Origin: Lachnospiraceae bacterium
GTDB taxonomy: Bacteria > Bacillota > Clostridia > Lachnospirales > Lachnospiraceae
DNA: 10,034 bases
Direction of reading: 5' to 3'
Assembly (NCBI GenBank): GCA_009787745.1
Contig: WQST01000073.1
Span: forward strand, 1-10,034
Positions 1-6,463 of the stretch are shown one piece after another. The notes beneath the pieces were generated by a model that saw nothing but the letters and a program-made list of their open reading frames with translations, did no database searches and was not told the origin of the DNA. Numbering within the stretch: position 1 is the first letter of the stretch; every line of letters starts with the position of its first letter. Made by a program: the position numbers and the translations under genes.

Positions 1-1
1 A

Positions 2-196
2 CAAGGCGATGATGTCGTTTTCGTCCTATGGGAGCAACTGTTCAGAGTCATTGCCACAAAAAAAAGCATCCTCATTTACACATCCCCCGTAAATGCCTGG
101 ATTCTCCCCCGAAAAGATCTCGGCGGCAATGCCGAACTTCTCAAAAGCACAATAATCACCAATATGCCGGCGGCAAAGATCAAAAACATGAAGTGA
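2..196 (+). CDS. C-terminal end of a probable YcxB-like protein (partial)
   Basis: An open frame enters from the left edge and ends at TGA 194-196, giving 64 residues of a C-terminus. It reads as beta strands followed by a short helical tail: FVLWEQLFRVIATKKSILIY, then TSPVNAWILPRKDL, then NAELLKSTI. The pattern of an aromatic/hydrophobic strand ending in 'IY', then 'NAWILPRKDL', resembles the end of YcxB-like domains, which usually sit after two membrane helices and have no firmly known role. The membrane part would lie left of the window and cannot be seen. Another frame over the same bases gives a His/Lys-rich, low-complexity product with no ribosome binding site, so it was not called. The gene ends about 60 bp before tsaE with no terminator hairpin between. 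The family call is from memory of the pattern and is moderate. Confidence 0.55.
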   Translation, partial: QGDDVVFVLWEQLFRVIATKKSILIYTSPVNAWILPRKDLGGNAELLKSTIITNMPAAKIKNMK

Positions 197-210
197 AAAG
201 TGGCGCCCGG

Positions 211-241
211 TTTACGTGACAGCAATTTCCTATTATATAAT
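211..241 (+). promoter_or_regulatory. Possible sigma-A-type promoter before tsaE
   Basis: A perfect TATAAT lies at 236-241. The best -35 match is TTTACG at 211-216, with a long 19-bp spacer. The transcript would start near 248, only a few bases before the tsaE ATG at 257, leaving little or no leader. It is weak because of the spacer and the short leader; the gene may also be read through from upstream. Confidence 0.35.
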
Positions 242-256
242 CATGAAAGTTATTTT

Positions 257-700
257 ATGGAACCCAAAATCTTTGAATCAAATAATAACGAAGAAACATT
301 CATAATCGGTAAAAACATTGGCTTGCAAGCGAAAAGCGGCGATGTAATCACCCTGATCGGCGACCTCGGTTGCGGTAAAACCGTTTTAGCAAAAGGAATC
401 GCCGTCGGACTCGGAATTGATGAGCTAATCTCAAGCCCGACTTTTGTCATTCTTCATCAGTATGATAGCGGGCGCATCCCCCTTAATCATTTCGACGTAT
501 ACCGCATCAGTGACATCCGCGAAATGGACGAAACAGGATATTATGAATACATATACGGCGACGGCATAACATTGATTGAATGGGCTGATTTAATAGAAGA
601 AATTTTACCCGCCGAATACATAAAAATAGAAATCAGGAAAGATTCGGACAAAGGATTCGATTACCGCCTTATTACTGTTTCCGAAATCACACAAATATGA
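257..700 (+). CDS. tsaE: TsaE, ATPase of the t6A37 tRNA modification complex
   Basis: TsaE is a cytoplasmic P-loop ATPase that binds the TsaB-TsaD dimer and is needed for turnover when threonylcarbamoyl is transferred to A37 of ANN-decoding tRNAs. From ATG 257 the product is 147 residues, normal for the family. Visible motifs: Walker A GDLGCGKT at residues 35-42, the SPTFVI switch-like motif at 60-65, HFDVYRI at 78-84, and the IEWAD motif at 107-111. The frame is open back to a GTG at 200, but those 19 extra residues resemble nothing in TsaE, and the family starts just before the conserved core, so ATG 257 was chosen. A weak GAAAG precedes it. The stop overlaps the tsaB start (ATGA), so the two are translationally coupled. 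Function is near certain from motifs and context; the start is fairly sure. Confidence 0.95.
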   Translation: MEPKIFESNNNEETFIIGKNIGLQAKSGDVITLIGDLGCGKTVLAKGIAVGLGIDELISSPTFVILHQYDSGRIPLNHFDVYRISDIREMDETGYYEYIYGDGITLIEWADLIEEILPAEYIKIEIRKDSDKGFDYRLITVSEITQI

Positions 701-1845
701 AAGTTATAGCAATAGACAGCTCAGGATTAGTCGCTTCCGTCGCTATCGTCGAAGATGAACTGCTGATTGCCGAGTACAATATCCAATATAAAAAGACCCA
801 TTCACAAACACTGCTTCCGATGCTTGATGAAATTAAGAAAATGACCGAGCTATCTTTAGAAACAGTTGATGCGATTGCGATTGCCGCAGGGCCCGGCTCA
901 TTTACAGGGCTTAGGATCGGTTCGTCAACGGCGAAAGCGTTTGGTTTTGCGCTTAACATACCTTTGGTTGAAATATCCACGTTGGAAGCATTGGCTTACA
1001 ATCTCTACGGAACCGATAAACTAATTTGCCCCCTGATGGATGCTCGCCGTAATCAAGTATATACGGGGATTTATGAATTTAATAACTATGAATTGTCGGC
1101 TTTACTGTCGGGATGCGTAATTTCAATTGATGAAATCAGCACCATGCTAAATCAAACAAACCGAGAAGTAATTCTTATCGGCGACGGTGTAGCTGTCTAT
1201 ATAGAAATGTTAAAATCATTACTGACAGTTCCTTATCACTTGGCTCCTGCGCACCAAAACCGTCAGCGCGCGGCATCAATGGCAGTTTTAGCCATGAAGC
1301 ATCTAAAAGAAGGAAAAACCGTTGATGCATCAAATCATGCGCCGATTTATTACCGCATGTCACAAGCGGAGCGCGAAAAAGCCGATAAAACCAAGCCGGA
1401 CGTGAATATCCGTCCAATGACGGCTGCGGATATTGAAGTGATAAGCCGAATAGAAAGCCGTGTTTTCTCTATGCCGTGGAAAGCCGAAGATTTTTTAGCA
1501 ATGGTTAGCGAAGAATTTGCGCACTATTATGTGGCGGAAATTAAAGGGAAACCGATTGGCGCGATTGGGATGAGAAATATTAAGGGCGATGCTCAGATTA
1601 CCAATTTTTTAGTTGATGTTCCTTATCAAAGACGCGGAATCGGCAGAAAAATGATAGATTTTATGATAAATGACACCAAAGAAGCGGTGGAAATTTATTC
1701 ATTGGAAGTTCGTGTCACAAATTCTGCGGCGATAAGTTTGTATGAAAGCATCGGCTTCAAATTCGTCGGAAAACGTGCGGATTTTTATGAAAAACCGACC
1801 GAAGATGCTTTATTATACCAATATTTATGTAGCAATTACCACTAG
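697..1845 (+). CDS. tsaB-rimI: TsaB-RimI fusion: t6A complex subunit joined to ribosomal-protein acetyltransferase
   Basis: The protein is 382 residues with two domains. Residues 1-225 are TsaB, the inactive ASKHA-fold partner that dimerises with TsaD in t6A37 synthesis, with the hallmark AAGPGSFTGLRIG at 63-75, PLMDARRNQVY at 112-122, and a closing YYRMSQAEREK. After a short Lys/Asp linker, residues 237-382 are a GNAT acetyltransferase of the RimI type: the acetyl-CoA loop YQRRGIGRKM at 310-319, then LEVRVTNSAAISLYESIGF at 335-353 and a PTEDALLY tail. RimI acetylates the N-terminal Ala of ribosomal protein S18 in E. coli. TsaB and RimI are commonly separate adjacent genes, so this is a true in-frame fusion, as also reported in some other bacteria. 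The start overlaps the tsaE stop by 4 bp. Both domains look complete and carry their key motifs. Confidence 0.95.
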   Translation: MKVIAIDSSGLVASVAIVEDELLIAEYNIQYKKTHSQTLLPMLDEIKKMTELSLETVDAIAIAAGPGSFTGLRIGSSTAKAFGFALNIPLVEISTLEALAYNLYGTDKLICPLMDARRNQVYTGIYEFNNYELSALLSGCVISIDEISTMLNQTNREVILIGDGVAVYIEMLKSLLTVPYHLAPAHQNRQRAASMAVLAMKHLKEGKTVDASNHAPIYYRMSQAEREKADKTKPDVNIRPMTAADIEVISRIESRVFSMPWKAEDFLAMVSEEFAHYYVAEIKGKPIGAIGMRNIKGDAQITNFLVDVPYQRRGIGRKMIDFMINDTKEAVEIYSLEVRVTNSAAISLYESIGFKFVGKRADFYEKPTEDALLYQYLCSNYH

Positions 1846-1864
1846 ATTTCGCCTAATTTTGCGA

Positions 1865-1870
1865 TATAAT
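1865..1870 (+). promoter_or_regulatory. Isolated -10-like TATAAT before the small CxxC gene
   Basis: A perfect TATAAT sits in the 99-bp gap between tsaB-rimI and the small zinc-finger-like gene. There is no good -35 hexamer at 16-18 bp and no TG extension, so promoter activity is uncertain. A start near 1877 would leave a leader of about 68 nt before ATG 1945. Confidence 0.3.
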
Positions 1871-1930
1871 TGAATTACCGAATCAAATATGTCATTCGAT
1901 TCACAATGGCATGAAGCAATTATACCGCAT

Positions 1931-1937
1931 GGGGAGG
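1931..1937 (+). promoter_or_regulatory. Ribosome binding site fixing the start at 1945
   Basis: GGGGAGG ends 7 nt before ATG 1945. An in-frame TTG at 1942 lies only 4 nt from it, too close to be the start, so ATG 1945 is preferred. Confidence 0.8.
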
Positions 1938-1944
1938 AAAATTG

Positions 1945-2193
1945 ATGCGTATATATGAAAATCATGATCAGGAAAAAATCTTTACGGTAATTTGCAACAA
2001 ATGCAAGAAAGTCATTAATGTCGAGAACAATATTATCAAAGAAGGCCTTTATGAAGTTGAGTATCAGTTTGGGTATTTTAGCCATAAGGACGGCGAAATC
2101 CATTCTTTTGATTTGTGTGAAGACTGCTATGATGAAATCACGAATAGTTTTCTGATTCCTCCCGAAATCAGTAAAGCGGTTGAGGTCTTATAA
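1945..2193 (+). CDS. Small conserved protein with paired CxxC motifs (putative zinc-binding)
   Basis: An 82-residue cytoplasmic protein with no signal peptide or membrane segment. Two CxxC pairs are visible: CNKC at residues 17-20 and CEDC at 58-61, spaced so that four Cys could hold one zinc in a zinc-ribbon or treble-clef-like knuckle. Between them is a GYFSHKDGEIHSFDLCEDCY stretch that looks strongly constrained, and the end is amphipathic (FLIPPEISKAVEVL). I recall similar short proteins of unknown function in Lachnospiraceae but no characterised member. It lies between tsaB-rimI and rnz, 20 bp before the latter and on the same strand, so it is probably co-transcribed with tRNA-maturation genes. 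That makes a role in RNA binding or tRNA processing possible but unproven. It has a strong ribosome binding site, so it is a real gene. Confidence 0.85.
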   Translation: MRIYENHDQEKIFTVICNKCKKVINVENNIIKEGLYEVEYQFGYFSHKDGEIHSFDLCEDCYDEITNSFLIPPEISKAVEVL

Positions 2194-2213
2194 GTTACGA
2201 GGTATCTTACTAA

Positions 2214-3140
2214 ATGCTTGATGTTTGTTTACTTGGAACAGGGGGAATGATGCCGCTGCCTTATCGGTGGCTCACATCCTTGATGGTTCGTTATAATGGC
2301 AAAAGTATCTTAATTGATTGCGGTGAAGGCACACAAATCGCGCTTAAGGAAAAGGGTTGGAGCCCGAATCCGATTGACGTGATTTGCTTTACCCATTATC
2401 ATGCCGACCATATCAGCGGACTGCCCGGAATGCTTCTCACAATGGGAAATGCAGAGCGGACAGAACCGCTTCTTGTCGTGGGGCCGAAAGGTTTAAAGCG
2501 AGTGGTAACGGCTTTGCGGATAATTGCCCCCGAACTGCCTTTTGAAATTAATTATCATGAAATTACGGAAAAAGAAGAAACGATCAAGCTTTTAGATGAT
2601 CTAAATCTGGAAGCTTTTCGTGTTGCTCATAATATTGCCTGTTACGGGTATTCGATTAAGGTTTCGCGGATTGGCCGTTTTAGCGTTGAAAGAGCCGAAG
2701 CGGCTTCAATAGAAAAAAAATATTGGAACCGCCTTCAAAAAGGTGAGATAATCACCGCTGACGGCGGAAAAGTTTTGACGCCGGAAATGGTGCTTGGCTC
2801 ATCGCGGAAGGGTTTGCATGTTACCTATACGACCGATACAAGACCGATCGAAGCAATTGTTAATAATGCCAAAGGAGCGGACTTGTTTATTTGTGAGGGA
2901 ATGTACGGCGAGCCTGAGAAGAAGGAAAAAGCAAAAGAGTATAAGCACATGACTTTCTATGAAGCCGCTCGTCTGGCACGGGCAGCGGGAGTTAAAGAGT
3001 TATGGCTGACGCATTACAGCCCGTCCCTGCTTAAACCCGAGGTATTCATGAAAGCCGTCCGCGATATTTTTCCGAATGCACATGCAGGTAAGGATGGCAA
3101 GACAGTCGAATTATTGTTTGAAGAAAGCGATGGGCTATGA
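2214..3140 (+). CDS. rnz: Ribonuclease Z (tRNase Z, tRNA 3' endonuclease)
   Basis: A 308-residue metallo-beta-lactamase-fold zinc endonuclease that cuts the 3' trailer from tRNA precursors, mainly those lacking an encoded CCA. All expected metal ligands are visible: HYHADH at 61-66, His139 in VAHN, Asp208 in YTTDTRP, and His267 in LTHYSP. These lie within a few residues of the numbering known for B. subtilis RNase Z (63-68, 140, 211, 269), and the length is nearly identical. KHMTFYEAA at 244-252 carries the conserved HxT loop near the active site. The short-form length and homodimer-type layout fit bacterial RNase Z rather than the long eukaryotic form. The ribosome binding site is a GAGG about 11 nt upstream. 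The stop codon lies inside the next gene's promoter, so the tail of rnz and that control site constrain each other. Confidence 0.96.
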   Translation: MLDVCLLGTGGMMPLPYRWLTSLMVRYNGKSILIDCGEGTQIALKEKGWSPNPIDVICFTHYHADHISGLPGMLLTMGNAERTEPLLVVGPKGLKRVVTALRIIAPELPFEINYHEITEKEETIKLLDDLNLEAFRVAHNIACYGYSIKVSRIGRFSVERAEAASIEKKYWNRLQKGEIITADGGKVLTPEMVLGSSRKGLHVTYTTDTRPIEAIVNNAKGADLFICEGMYGEPEKKEKAKEYKHMTFYEAARLARAAGVKELWLTHYSPSLLKPEVFMKAVRDIFPNAHAGKDGKTVELLFEESDGL

Positions 3141-3146
3141 TATAAT
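3118..3146 (+). promoter_or_regulatory. Near-consensus promoter overlapping the rnz stop codon
   Basis: TTGAAG at 3118-3123 (5 of 6 to TTGACA), an exact 17-bp spacer, and TATAAT at 3141-3146 preceded by TG at 3138-3139 (extended -10). The rnz TGA stop (3138-3140) lies within it. It should drive the membrane-protein gene at 3192 and possibly tsaD. This is the best housekeeping promoter of the window. Confidence 0.8.
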
Positions 3147-3157
3147 GACGTTAGAAC

Positions 3158-3176
3158 TGCGCATCTTTAGTGCGCA
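3158..3176 (+). other. Leader hairpin just before a ribosome binding site
   Basis: TGCGCA at 3158-3163 and TGCGCA at 3171-3176 (each its own reverse complement) can pair as a 6-bp stem with a 7-nt loop. It lies at the very start of the transcript from the 3141 promoter and ends 4 nt before AGGAG 3181-3185. There is no U-run, so it is not a terminator. It may affect transcript stability or ribosome access. Confidence 0.5.
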
Positions 3177-3191
3177 TTGCAGGAGAAGCCG

Positions 3192-3755
3192 ATGAAATAT
3201 ATGAAAATAATAGTAGTATTTATATTACTTGCGGCATTGGTTACCAGTGTTTATTTTTATCTGTCTAATATAAAAGCCCGAAGCAGCAGTGACGAAAGCA
3301 CGAAAGTCACCAGAGTTCATGAACTTATTAATCGCAATATTGATGTACGTTACCCCCCGACCCCGAAGGAATTAGTTACCTTTTTTGCTGATGTTACCAA
3401 ATGCCTTTATAATGAAGAATACACGAATGCAGAATTTGAAAAGCTTGGCGAACAGTTATATGCATTATATGATTTGGAGTTGATGGAGGAAAATCCATGG
3501 AATTTATATCTCGATAATTTGCAATATGATATTGAAGCGAATCGGAAAAAAGGATTAACGATTTCATCTTTTATTGTTTCAAGTTCTACTGATGTGAAAT
3601 ATTACACCGAAGACGGTTTGGATTATGCAGGATTACATTGTCTGTTTACATTAAGAAGCGGTACCGATTTACTTTCGGTAGACCACCAATTTTTGCTGAG
3701 AAAAGATGAAGGCGGCCGCTGGCGGATACTTGGGTGGCAAGTTTTTGATGAATAG
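3192..3755 (+). CDS. Single-pass membrane-anchored protein of unknown function (resembles DUF6715-type clostridial proteins)
   Basis: A 187-residue protein. Residues 1-5 are positively charged, and 6-24 form one hydrophobic helix (IIVVFILLAALVTSVYFYL) with no Cys lipobox, so it is probably an anchored rather than lipidated or cleaved protein. Residues 25-187 should lie outside: a Ser/Lys-rich linker, RVHELINRNIDVRYPPTPKE (41-60), a helical stretch with tyrosines, then a beta-rich end DHQFLLRKDEGGRWRILGWQ reminiscent of NTF2/SnoaL-like folds. The PPTPKELV pattern and length match my memory of a clostridial family of unknown function (DUF6715); I am not certain of the number. AGGAG 3181-3185 ends 6 nt before ATG 3192, so that start was preferred over an upstream in-frame TTG at 3177 that would lie before the binding site. 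Its own strong promoter sets it apart from the tRNA genes on both sides. Confidence 0.8.
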   Translation: MKYMKIIVVFILLAALVTSVYFYLSNIKARSSSDESTKVTRVHELINRNIDVRYPPTPKELVTFFADVTKCLYNEEYTNAEFEKLGEQLYALYDLELMEENPWNLYLDNLQYDIEANRKKGLTISSFIVSSSTDVKYYTEDGLDYAGLHCLFTLRSGTDLLSVDHQFLLRKDEGGRWRILGWQVFDE

Positions 3756-3827
3756 TTTTAGTTAAAGTTTTCATTATCCTTGGCTTGAGCCGATGTATAG
3801 TGATGAAATACCGGAGATTTTATACTC

Positions 3828-4847
3828 ATGAAAGAAGTTTTAATTCTGGCGATCGAGACATCTTGTGACGAAACTGCTTGTGCAGTTATTAAAGATGGCC
3901 GTGAGATTTTATCTGATATTATTTATTCGCAAATAAAATTACATTCTGAATATGGCGGTGTTGTTCCTGAAATAGCTTCACGGAAGCATATTGAAAAGAT
4001 AAACCAAGTAACCCAACAGGCTTTGGATGAAGCGGGCGTCACGCTTAATGATATCACTGCTGTCGCGGTAACTTATGGCCCCGGTTTGGTAGGGGCTTTA
4101 CTTGTGGGGGTATCGTTCGCGAAAGCGCTGGCGTTTGCGGCGGGACTTCCGCTGATTGGCGTTCATCATATCGAAGGGCATATTTGCGCTAATTTTATTG
4201 AGCACAAGGAGTTAAAACCGCCGTTTGTATGTCTGGTGGTATCGGGCGGCCATTCTCATCTGGTAGTCGTGAAAGACCATGGCGTTTATGAGGTAATCGG
4301 GCGGACGCGGGATGATGCCGCGGGGGAAGCTTTTGATAAAGTGGCACGGGCGATAGGGTTAGGTTATCCCGGCGGGCCGGCGATTGATGCACATGCCAAA
4401 GGCGGAAACCCCGAAGCGATTCATTTTCCGCGCGCGCAGGTTGATGACAATGAATATGACTTTAGCTTTAGCGGCTTAAAATCAGCGGTACTTAATTATA
4501 TAAATGGCGCGAAGATGAAAAACGAAGAAATAAATACTGCTGATTTGGCGGCTTCGTTTCAGAAGGCAGTGACCGATGTTTTGGTCGGTCATTCGCTTAA
4601 GGCAGTTAAGGATTTCGGGTTTAACACGTTTGCGATTGCGGGAGGCGTAGCGGCTAATTCGTCACTTCGGGCAGAGTTTGAGAATAAATGTGAAGGGCAG
4701 GGGATGAGATTCTATAGCCCGTCGCCTAAATATTGTACTGATAATGCGGTGATGATTGCGTGGGCAGGCTATTATGAGTATCTTAAGGGCAATTTCAGCG
4801 GTTATGATTTGAATGCAATACCCGGTTTACGGTTAGGGGACAAGTAA
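3828..4847 (+). CDS. tsaD: TsaD, catalytic subunit of the t6A37 threonylcarbamoyltransferase
   Basis: TsaD (old names Gcp, YgjD) transfers threonylcarbamoyl from TC-AMP to A37 of ANN-decoding tRNAs, with TsaB and TsaE. The product is 339 residues, the standard length. Visible motifs of this ASKHA-fold metalloenzyme: ETSCDETACAV at 10-20, YGGVVPEIASRKH at 42-54, the metal-binding HIEGH at 114-118, VSGGHSHL at 138-145, AGEAFDKVAR at 165-174, the AGGVAANS phosphate motif at 271-278, and CTDNAVMIA at 303-311, whose Asp completes the metal site. The start follows GGAG about 12 nt upstream. It lies 72 bp after the membrane-protein gene with no terminator between them, so it may be read from the 3141 promoter. 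The fused TsaB and TsaE are encoded about 3 kb upstream in the same direction. Confidence 0.97.
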   Translation: MKEVLILAIETSCDETACAVIKDGREILSDIIYSQIKLHSEYGGVVPEIASRKHIEKINQVTQQALDEAGVTLNDITAVAVTYGPGLVGALLVGVSFAKALAFAAGLPLIGVHHIEGHICANFIEHKELKPPFVCLVVSGGHSHLVVVKDHGVYEVIGRTRDDAAGEAFDKVARAIGLGYPGGPAIDAHAKGGNPEAIHFPRAQVDDNEYDFSFSGLKSAVLNYINGAKMKNEEINTADLAASFQKAVTDVLVGHSLKAVKDFGFNTFAIAGGVAANSSLRAEFENKCEGQGMRFYSPSPKYCTDNAVMIAWAGYYEYLKGNFSGYDLNAIPGLRLGDK

Positions 4848-4928
4848 CTCATTATTGCAAAGTGACGTAAAAAACCACTCTGATAAAACGGTTACTTATA
4901 TTGATGTGAGAAGAGGTTGAGAATTAGC

Positions 4929-5654
4929 ATGAAGTCAACGGCAATCATCCTGTCAGCCGGGCAGGGTAAGCGGATGCAAACGGAAAAGGCGAAACAATAT
5001 TTGCTGATAAACGGCAAGCCGATGTTATATTACTCCTTAAAAGCTTTCGCTGATTCGGCTCACATTAACAATATAATTATCGTCATCAATGAAACCGACT
5101 ATGATTATGTAAAAAATGAAATAATAGATAAATATCAAATCGCAAAAATAACCGACATTGTCGTCGGCGGAAAAGAGCGGTATCATTCTGTGTATAATGG
5201 AATAAACGCTGACGGAGCATCTGACAGCGATTTCATTTTTATCCATGACGGCGCCCGTCCCTTAATTAATGAAGATATTATTAGCCGCGCCGCCGAAGAA
5301 GTTAGGAGTCATCCCGCAATAGTTGTCGGGATGCCTGTAAAAGATACGATTAAGCGCATTGATGAAGCGAATTTAGTCGGCGAAACCCCTGACCGCAGGA
5401 TGTTATGGGCTGTCCAGACACCGCAAGTATTCGCGGCTTCATTGATAAGAGAAGGTTATCAAGAACTTATGACGCAAGAATCCGTGCGTATCGTTACAGA
5501 TGATGCAATGGTCGTCGAAACATTCACAAAAACCAAAGTAAAATTAATCCTTGGGTCATATCAAAATATCAAAGTCACCACTCGGGAAGACTTGAAAATC
5601 GCCGAGGTATTGCTACTGTCATACAGTAATGAGGGATTTCCCGCGAAATCTTGA
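4929..5654 (+). CDS. ispD: IspD, 2-C-methyl-D-erythritol 4-phosphate cytidylyltransferase
   Basis: IspD joins CTP and MEP to CDP-methylerythritol, the third step of the MEP isoprenoid pathway, in the cytosol. The product is 241 residues. Motifs: nucleotide-binding LSAGQGKRM at 8-16 with Lys22 in AKQY, HDGARPL at 106-112, PVKDTIKR at 136-143, TPDRRMLWAVQTPQVF at 153-168, TDDAMVVE at 190-197, and NIKVTTREDL at 213-222. The TPDR...QTPQ and PVKDT residues favour IspD over the related TarI, since no teichoic acid genes lie nearby. An in-frame TTG at 4917 abuts the AGAGG of 4912-4916 and cannot be the start; ATG 4929, 12 nt after it, is used. The spacing is long but like that of rnz and tsaD here. 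An 81-bp gap separates it from tsaD, with no clear terminator. Confidence 0.95.
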   Translation: MKSTAIILSAGQGKRMQTEKAKQYLLINGKPMLYYSLKAFADSAHINNIIIVINETDYDYVKNEIIDKYQIAKITDIVVGGKERYHSVYNGINADGASDSDFIFIHDGARPLINEDIISRAAEEVRSHPAIVVGMPVKDTIKRIDEANLVGETPDRRMLWAVQTPQVFAASLIREGYQELMTQESVRIVTDDAMVVETFTKTKVKLILGSYQNIKVTTREDLKIAEVLLLSYSNEGFPAKS

Positions 5655-5670
5655 AAATGAAAAGAATATA

Positions 5671-5700
5671 TTGTAAAAAAAGGCAATCCTATGTTATAAT
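5671..5700 (+). promoter_or_regulatory. Extended -10 promoter of the purC-like gene
   Basis: TTGTAA at 5671-5676, an 18-bp spacer, and TATAAT at 5695-5700 with TG at 5692-5693. It lies right after ispD and gives a leader of about 60 nt. That leader is too short for a purine riboswitch, and none was recognised. Confidence 0.75.
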
Positions 5701-5723
5701 TTCCATGGAGTTTTAACAAGGAC

Positions 5724-5743
5724 ATGCAATTTAAGTGTTGCAT
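5724..5743 (+). other. Leader hairpin before the purC-like gene
   Basis: ATGCAA at 5724-5729 pairs with TTGCAT at 5738-5743 (6 bp, 8-nt loop). It ends 7 nt before the ribosome binding site AAGGAG 5751-5756. No U-run follows, so it is not a terminator. Confidence 0.45.
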
Positions 5744-5767
5744 AGATGAAAAGGAGTGTATTATTTT

Positions 5768-6445
5768 ATGAAACTAGTGTACAATGGCAAGACGAAAGAT
5801 GTTTTTGAACTGGAAAATGGAAATTATTGCTTGAAATTCAAGGACGATGTTACAGGAACAGACGGAGTTTTTGATCCCGGGGCGAATAAAGTCGGATTGT
5901 CAATAGATGGTATGGGTCAAGGCGGACTCAGATTGACTCAGTATTTCTTCAATTTATTAAAAGAAAAAGGTATCAAAACCCACTATGTAAATGCTGATAT
6001 CGAAAATAGAACGATGGAAGTTTTACCTGTGAAGCCTTATGGTAAAGGGATTGAAGTTATTTGCCGCTTTAAAGCGGTCGGCAGTTTCCTTCGCCGTTAC
6101 GGCTTATATGTCACAGAAGGTCAAGTCTTAGATTCTCTCATTGAAATTACCTTAAAAGACGACGACAGGGATGATCCGCTTATCACAAAAGATGCGCTGG
6201 CGATGCTCGGTATCCTTACCAATGAAGAATATGATTCACTTAAAAGCCAAACCAAAGCCATCTGCAAAATCCTCAAAGATGATCTTGCGACATATGGCTT
6301 AGAACTTATCGATATTAAGTTGGAGTTCGGCAACAACAATGGTCAGGTTCTTTTGGTTGACGAAATTTCCGGCGGCAATATGCGTGTTTATAAAGAAGGA
6401 AAGAGCGTTGATCCGCTTGATCTTGTAAAGATTTTATTTGGTTAA
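5768..6445 (+). CDS. purC: Divergent SAICAR synthetase (PurC-like)
   Basis: PurC makes SAICAR from CAIR, aspartate and ATP in purine synthesis. The product is 225 residues, near the short bacterial form (about 235-240). The N-terminal ATP-grasp-like part shows YNGKTKDVFE at 5-14 (canonical YEGKAKxVY). Signature 2, LIDIKLEFG at 180-188, is perfect. Signature 1 is altered: IEVICRFKAVGS at 95-106 keeps Arg100 and Gly105-Ser106 but has Gly for Pro before it and Val for Ala/Thr. The usual DEISPDxxR is DEISGGNMR at 198-206, losing the Pro-Asp. The early DDVTGTDGVFDPGANKVG also differs from the typical TAFDGxK. I recall a clostridial subgroup with these features annotated as PurC. An in-frame GTG at 5756 overlaps AAGGAG 5751-5756, so ATG 5768 is the start. 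It is a monocistronic unit between its own promoter and terminator, with no other pur gene beside it. Confidence 0.85.
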   Translation: MKLVYNGKTKDVFELENGNYCLKFKDDVTGTDGVFDPGANKVGLSIDGMGQGGLRLTQYFFNLLKEKGIKTHYVNADIENRTMEVLPVKPYGKGIEVICRFKAVGSFLRRYGLYVTEGQVLDSLIEITLKDDDRDDPLITKDALAMLGILTNEEYDSLKSQTKAICKILKDDLATYGLELIDIKLEFGNNNGQVLLVDEISGGNMRVYKEGKSVDPLDLVKILFG

Positions 6446-6463
6446 ATTTAATACTAAATTAGC

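Noticed and set aside
28..219. Open frame giving a 63-residue His/Lys/Arg-rich protein
   Set aside because: No ribosome binding site, low-complexity composition, and it overlaps the better supported YcxB-like tail in another frame.
4848..4928. Possible terminator or promoter between tsaD and ispD
   Set aside because: AACC/GGTT and GTAA/TTAC can pair only with internal mismatches and no T tract follows. A TATATT at 4897-4902 has no matching -35.
4929..5654. TarI (ribitol-5-phosphate cytidylyltransferase) instead of IspD
   Set aside because: The TPDR...QTPQVF and PVKDT motifs fit IspD, and there is no TarJ or teichoic acid gene next to it.
5701..5767. Purine riboswitch in the purC-like leader
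   Set aside because: The leader is about 60 nt and shows only one 6-bp hairpin. There is no three-way junction or conserved loop sequence of a purine riboswitch.
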